From NCBI GenBank assembly GCA_001792895.1, contig MARA01000004.1, positions 1,798,001 through 1,862,000 of the forward strand: DNA of 64,000 nucleotides, read 5' to 3'. Of this stretch, positions 60,217 through 64,000 are shown piece after piece; the stretch's first letter is position 1, and the number at the start of each line of letters is the position of its first letter. The notes beneath the pieces are model-generated. The model searched no databases and was not told the origin of the DNA. It saw nothing but the letters and a program-made list of their open reading frames with translations. A program made the position numbers and the translations under genes. The DNA is from Lentinus brumalis (taxonomy: Eukaryota > Basidiomycota > Agaricomycetes > Polyporales > Polyporaceae).

Positions 60217-60345
60217 TACCCCGATCCTCGTATGTGACAAAACAATAAACAACGTAAGTTAGACGACAGACACAACAGAGAACAGGATATGGACAACTAA
60301 CAGACGAGTTACGACAAATGACAGCCCGCGGCAGAGATAGAAAGA

Positions 60346-62384
60346 TCAAGACGTCGCCGTCGCCTGCTCCTGCTGCTCCTGCGCCCGCTGCTTTGCCTCC
60401 TTAAGCTGCTTCAGTTTCTTCCTGCGAGCCGCGACACTAGCAACCAGGTCTTGAAAGCAAGGGCGAATGTGAGCTGAGCGAACCAAGCCATGGATGGATA
60501 GCAAGTGACGCACCCGGTAAAACAACCGCTATCTCACCTCCAGAAGCGGTCGTGCTCACAGAAGAGGTCGACAAACGCCTCTTGTCCACGAACCTCACAA
60601 CATCGGCCACGAGGAGGGATCGCAGCCTGTCCGACAACTCCGTGCGGATCTTCCTATCGGCAACGTCGTTCGCGAGCATGGGGCAGCGCCACGCCGGGTA
60701 CATTTGACCATGAGTGCCGAGCGTCTGTATATCTTGCTTGGTGACCTTGCGGTAGGCCGCAAAGTATTCGAAACAAACACGCCGACGTACGAGATGATGG
60801 CGTCACCCATGCGCCTTGCACTGTCGAGTTCTGCGAGGACCGCACATTCACAGTGGATACATCCAGGCACCTTCACTAACATCAACGCTCAGCGTGAATC
60901 ATCCACCAAGCGACGAATGCCACGACATACCTCTCTCGTCCGTCCCTTTCTTGAACCGCGTTCGCAGAAAGTCGCCCAAATCATCGTCGTCGACGCCCAG
61001 GTTCGTACCTAAAGCGTCCTTGAGGTTGTCCACGGTGACTAAAACGGAGGCCTCAGCAGGGCTCTGCACCGCGGATGTGATTTCGATTTCCTCCGTGAGG
61101 ACATCGTCCAAGGCCGGAGAGCCGATGATGTGCCGGACCTGTCGGAAATCTGTGTGAGTCAAAAGAACTTTGTCGTTCTAGTGATTGAAGTCTATGTCCT
61201 GCCAGTGCGCGGAATTGGCTTTGACTTGACCCTGTGCGTTGCTCTGCGCCACCAAGTCGGCTATGAGGACAAGTCAGTTGCATACCAACCTAGTGCAATG
61301 CGCACTGACCGTGGTATGCGGCACACATATCGAACACTTTTGGCATGCGAGCCCTCAGCCTCTTGCTCAAGACATACACGTCCACCAAGGCACTCCGCAC
61401 CAACCCAATGTGCTCGTCGCTCTGCACCTCGCCGACTTGCTAATCGACCAGCGACTGGAGTGTCTCGTGCAAGTCACGGAGGACCTCGCCCAAAACCACG
61501 AACCCCTCACGGAAGTCGTCCGCCTGTGGTCAACCATACTGCGCCTCCAGCGACTTCAATGCGGCGGCATCCTGCGCATTCTGCGCAAGGATTGCGGCGT
61601 GAACATTGAAGAATGCAGTGTGGCGGTTGGCCTTGCGGAACCGTTTGCGGACGACGGTAGTTTCGATTTCCGCCAACTTGTGCAGAAAGGGGTCGGCGAT
61701 GTCGGAGGGGATGAAACCCAAGTTATGCCAATTCCAAAGCAGAGGATCACCGCCTAGGATTTCTTGTTTCATCAACTGCCGAGCAGCATAAAGGCCTTGG
61801 AGGATATGACGAGCGTGGTTCTTGGCGGCCTCGGTGACATCGGAATCCTCAGAGATGATGAGACGCGCGGACGCTTGCGTGAGCGAAGGGGGGACGATTC
61901 CGACTGCGAACACCTGCCCAGACTTGTGGACAAGGAGGCGAGCGAGGGCGTTGAGGACCCGGGCTGTGAGGTGCACGCGATGTACCACCTTGTCGTTGGC
62001 GTCGTCGAGTGGTGGATGCCTACAAACATCCATGTTATCTTCACGGAGACCGCTCAGGAAACATACCAGGCGGTCAGGATCCCCGATGAGTTCCAGGCCG
62101 ATGAGGGCAGAAGGACGCGTACAATATTGTTGAGGTCAATGTGGGGAGGGGCAACGCCCGCGGGCAGGCCCGTGTTTGCGATCCCCTGCGAGCGCTGGAG
62201 AAGGATGGTCCCGACAATCCGAGCAGTCTTCTGCGGTACAGAAGAGGTTTCTTGTGTTAAAAACTAGTACATTGACGTGTAGATACCTGTCGCTATGATG
62301 CCTATGTGAGATATCTATGACAGAGAGCAGAACACGGTCAAATGTACATGAGAAGTCCGCGGCGAGCACTATCCAAGAAAGCAT
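60346..62384 (-). CDS. OTT_1508-like deaminase-fold gene, apparently interrupted
   Basis: Minus strand, from a possible ATG at 62384 to TGA at 60348-60346. Coding-like blocks: LLQRSQGIANTGLP, LELIGDPDRLVCFLSGL, LNALARLLVHKSGQVFAVGI, HILQGLYAARQLMKQEIL, FFNVHAAILAQNAQD, RHIIGSPALDDVLTEEIEI, then PGCIHCECAVLAELDSAR, YFAAYRKVTKQDIQTLG and HGQMYPAWRCP, ending in a Gln/Lys coiled coil. The HxE in IHCEC followed by a YF-AY segment recalls the OTT_1508 deaminase family of fungi. Problems: the two frames around 62120 do not join; TGA (near 61531) and TAG (near 61440) lie within protein-like sequence; and the CxxC expected after ISYVG is incomplete and out of frame. It may be decaying, mis-sequenced, or have unrecognised short introns. 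Confidence 0.5.
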
Positions 62385-62424
62385 GTACGATAGTTTGACG
62401 ATAGTCCATGAAAAGTCCGCGCGT

Positions 62425-63607
62425 CTATAGCAACGCTGCTATCGACCCTATGTTGAGCCCCAGCCCCTTCAAGACGCCCTGTAAAATGCCGTGTGAGCAC
62501 GTCCATAATTCGTAAGTATCGTAAGTCATACCTCAAGCTCCGACAAGGAACTGCCCAGGTTGCACCCGAAGTTCACCGACTGGTTGATGGTTGTGCTGAT
62601 GGGAATGAGCATGATGTTGAGCCCGACCTGTGATAGCAAGCATACAGAGTCAGTGCTACAGCCCCCGCACAGTTTCAGACTGGAGCTTACCTTGATCTTG
62701 ACGGTAACCGAGACCTGAGTGGCAGGGACGTTGGGATTAACGCCACACTTCGTCGCCAGGTCCGTGATTACTGCGCCGGTCGGATCATCTGCTGCGTCAT
62801 ACTCGATGGTGACGGGGAAGGTGAAGTTGGTCTGTGTGTGGTCCTTGAACTTGATATCCGCCATATGTCCCGAGCCCACCTGGGTGTTGTTAATGGGGTA
62901 GATGACGCTAGCATCGAGGGACGACAAGATGACCGTGAAGTAGTTTGGGTTGTTTACACTGGAGCAGCATAAGCTTTGGGCGGTAAGAACGATCGGAGAG
63001 AGCATACCTGATGTCTACGGGAAGCGCGATGCTGAAGCTGGTTCCATTCACGCTGAACGTGCTCAGATCGGGCGTCGGCTGGCCAATGATGATGTTTGGT
63101 GGGCGGAGCCACTGCATTGCAGTATGAGCTTCCCGTGTAAGCAATTTCCGCAGTCAGACTCACCAGAGCAAGAGACAGCACGATGCTGATCAAGAAGAAG
63201 AGAAACACCATGATCGTACAGCAGAAGAACCTGCCGAAACAGCTCGCACGCGAGCCCTTCGTCCACATCTTCCCCTGATAGTCTTTCCGCCATCGTCGTA
63301 TGTTCCCTGGAGTCCTACAGGTGAGAGCAAGTGGCGTAAGTGAGACACTCAGCAAGATGATTTGAGACGTATACACGCACTTGTCTCCGATAGGAGGCGG
63401 AACTATATCTTCGTCTTCGAAAGTACTGCCCGTCCTCTCCTTCGTCCTCCCAGACGGGTCCTGGTCGGAATACCCGTACCCACCACCGAGTCCTCCCTGG
63501 TCATATCCTCTGGCTTGTTGCTGTTGTACTTCGTAGGGGTTGAAGGGTGCATCCTGGTACTGGGGCTGCGGATACTGTCCGCTTGTGTAGGGGTCGTGGT
63601 ATGCCAT
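62425..63607 (-). CDS. LEA_2-type single-pass membrane protein
   Basis: ATG at 63607 (MAYHDPYTSGQYPQPQ). The N-terminal cytosolic part is Gln/Pro/Gly/Tyr-rich; after a Cys-containing basic segment (GSRASCFGRFFCC) comes one membrane helix (TIMVFLFFLISIVLSLAL). The extracytosolic part starts LRPPNIIIGQPTPDLSTF and has beta-rich pieces (TSFSIALPVDIR, VNNPNYFTVILSSLDASVIY, IKFKDHTQTNFTFPV, VSVTVKIK, NIMLIPISTTINQSVNFGC) that match fungal proteins with an LEA_2 (NDR1/HIN1-like) fold. It ends GVLKGLGLNIGSIAALL, stop TAG at 62427-62425. Five introns of 50-90 nt. Cell-periphery location is likely; function unknown. Confidence 0.8.
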
Positions 63608-64000
63608 CAGACTGGAAGCGTATGCAATCGGTCTTGGTCGTAAATGTCTGGTCGTGAAAGCAGCAGGGTAAACTAGGCAAATGTAGAGTGAGGGTAAACA
63701 AGACGGCGACCGGCGCAGGGTGTGGTGGGGTGAGAGTTATAAGGCCGAGTGTGAAGCTATGGAGGCCCACAAGCGGCGGAGGCCACAGCCTTGGCGCAGC
63801 CGTCATCCGCAGTACGCGGTCCACGTGGAATTGGCGCGCAACCCCTCGCTCCAGGACTAGTAGTAAGTACTCGTACTTGGCAACACAAATTCAACATTGA
63901 TGTGCTTGGAGTGTCCTGAACACGACCCTTCAAAGATGAGAGAAGAACGACATTCCGCTGACATTACATTCAAGTTGACTGGGTATATGCGCATAGGCTG
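63608..64000. other. upstream region of the LEA_2 gene
   Basis: Promoter side of the last gene; no other coding-like frame, repeat or RNA recognised up to the window edge. Confidence 0.4.

Larger units (their letters stand above)
59948..60218. mobile_element. MITE-like element with 27-bp TIRs and TA flanks
   Basis: A 267-bp non-coding element (59950-60216) bounded by inverted repeats that match at 26 of 27 positions and start CTGTACCATTT. TA dinucleotides flank both ends (59948-59949, 60217-60218), as expected for a Tc1/mariner-type target duplication. No reading frame of note lies within. Inside are four GTCACnnGTCAC repeats (59986, 60020, 60125, 60174), a 12-bp palindrome CCGAAATTTCGG (60003-60014) and an 8-bp stem hairpin (60147-60171). 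It lies between the DUF726 gene and the OTT_1508-like gene. Confidence 0.85.

Overview
The window is nuclear DNA from a filamentous basidiomycete, probably an agaricomycete. Evidence: compact genes on both strands are broken by many short GT-AG introns (mostly about 45-70 nt), and there are families typical of mushrooms (three DUF7918 genes, a Cys-rich single-pass membrane protein of a basidiomycete type, an OTT_1508-like deaminase-fold gene). No rRNA, tRNA, CRISPR array or bacterial operon was seen. All gene models were joined by eye from exon frames, so individual splice sites are proposals.

Layout, left to right. 1-7.3 kb: the 5' part of a CHMP7-like ESCRT gene (-), DUF7918 gene A (-), a short membrane protein with a PPPY motif (+) and a Cys-rich ectodomain membrane protein (+). 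8-18 kb: aldo/keto reductase, Pus4/TruB pseudouridine synthase, a dihydrodipicolinate-synthase-family aldolase and the proton-translocating NAD(P) transhydrogenase (all +). 19.6-30.3 kb (all -): nucleotide-sugar transporter, ExoIII-type AP endonuclease, nitroreductase, OTU1 deubiquitinase, SAM37/metaxin. 30.4-38 kb: TAF7 (+), DUF7918 gene B (-), GAA1 (-), LUC7 (+). 38.3-49.5 kb: LRR-like protein (-), ERV1 (+), DUF7918 gene C (+), mitochondrial-type TPR protein (-), XPD/Rad3 (+). A gap of 3.9 kb without a recognisable gene follows. 53.4-64 kb: YME1 (-), DUF726/TMCO4-like protein (+), a small inverted-repeat transposon, an interrupted OTT_1508-like gene (-) and an LEA_2-type membrane protein (-).

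Working together: the genes are mostly unrelated housekeeping functions, but many products are mitochondrial or carry an optional presequence: Pus4, transhydrogenase, AP endonuclease, SAM37, Erv1, the TPR protein and Yme1. Four gene pairs start head to head less than 300 bp apart (SAM37/TAF7, GAA1/LUC7, LRR protein/ERV1, TPR protein/XPD), which suggests shared promoters.

Most notable points: a 267-bp MITE with 27-bp inverted repeats, TA flanks and four internal GTCACnnGTCAC motifs; duplicated SUMO-interaction-like motifs in a DUF7918 protein; several frames each broken by one missing base in a C/G run, which looks like assembly error; and the apparently decaying deaminase-fold gene.
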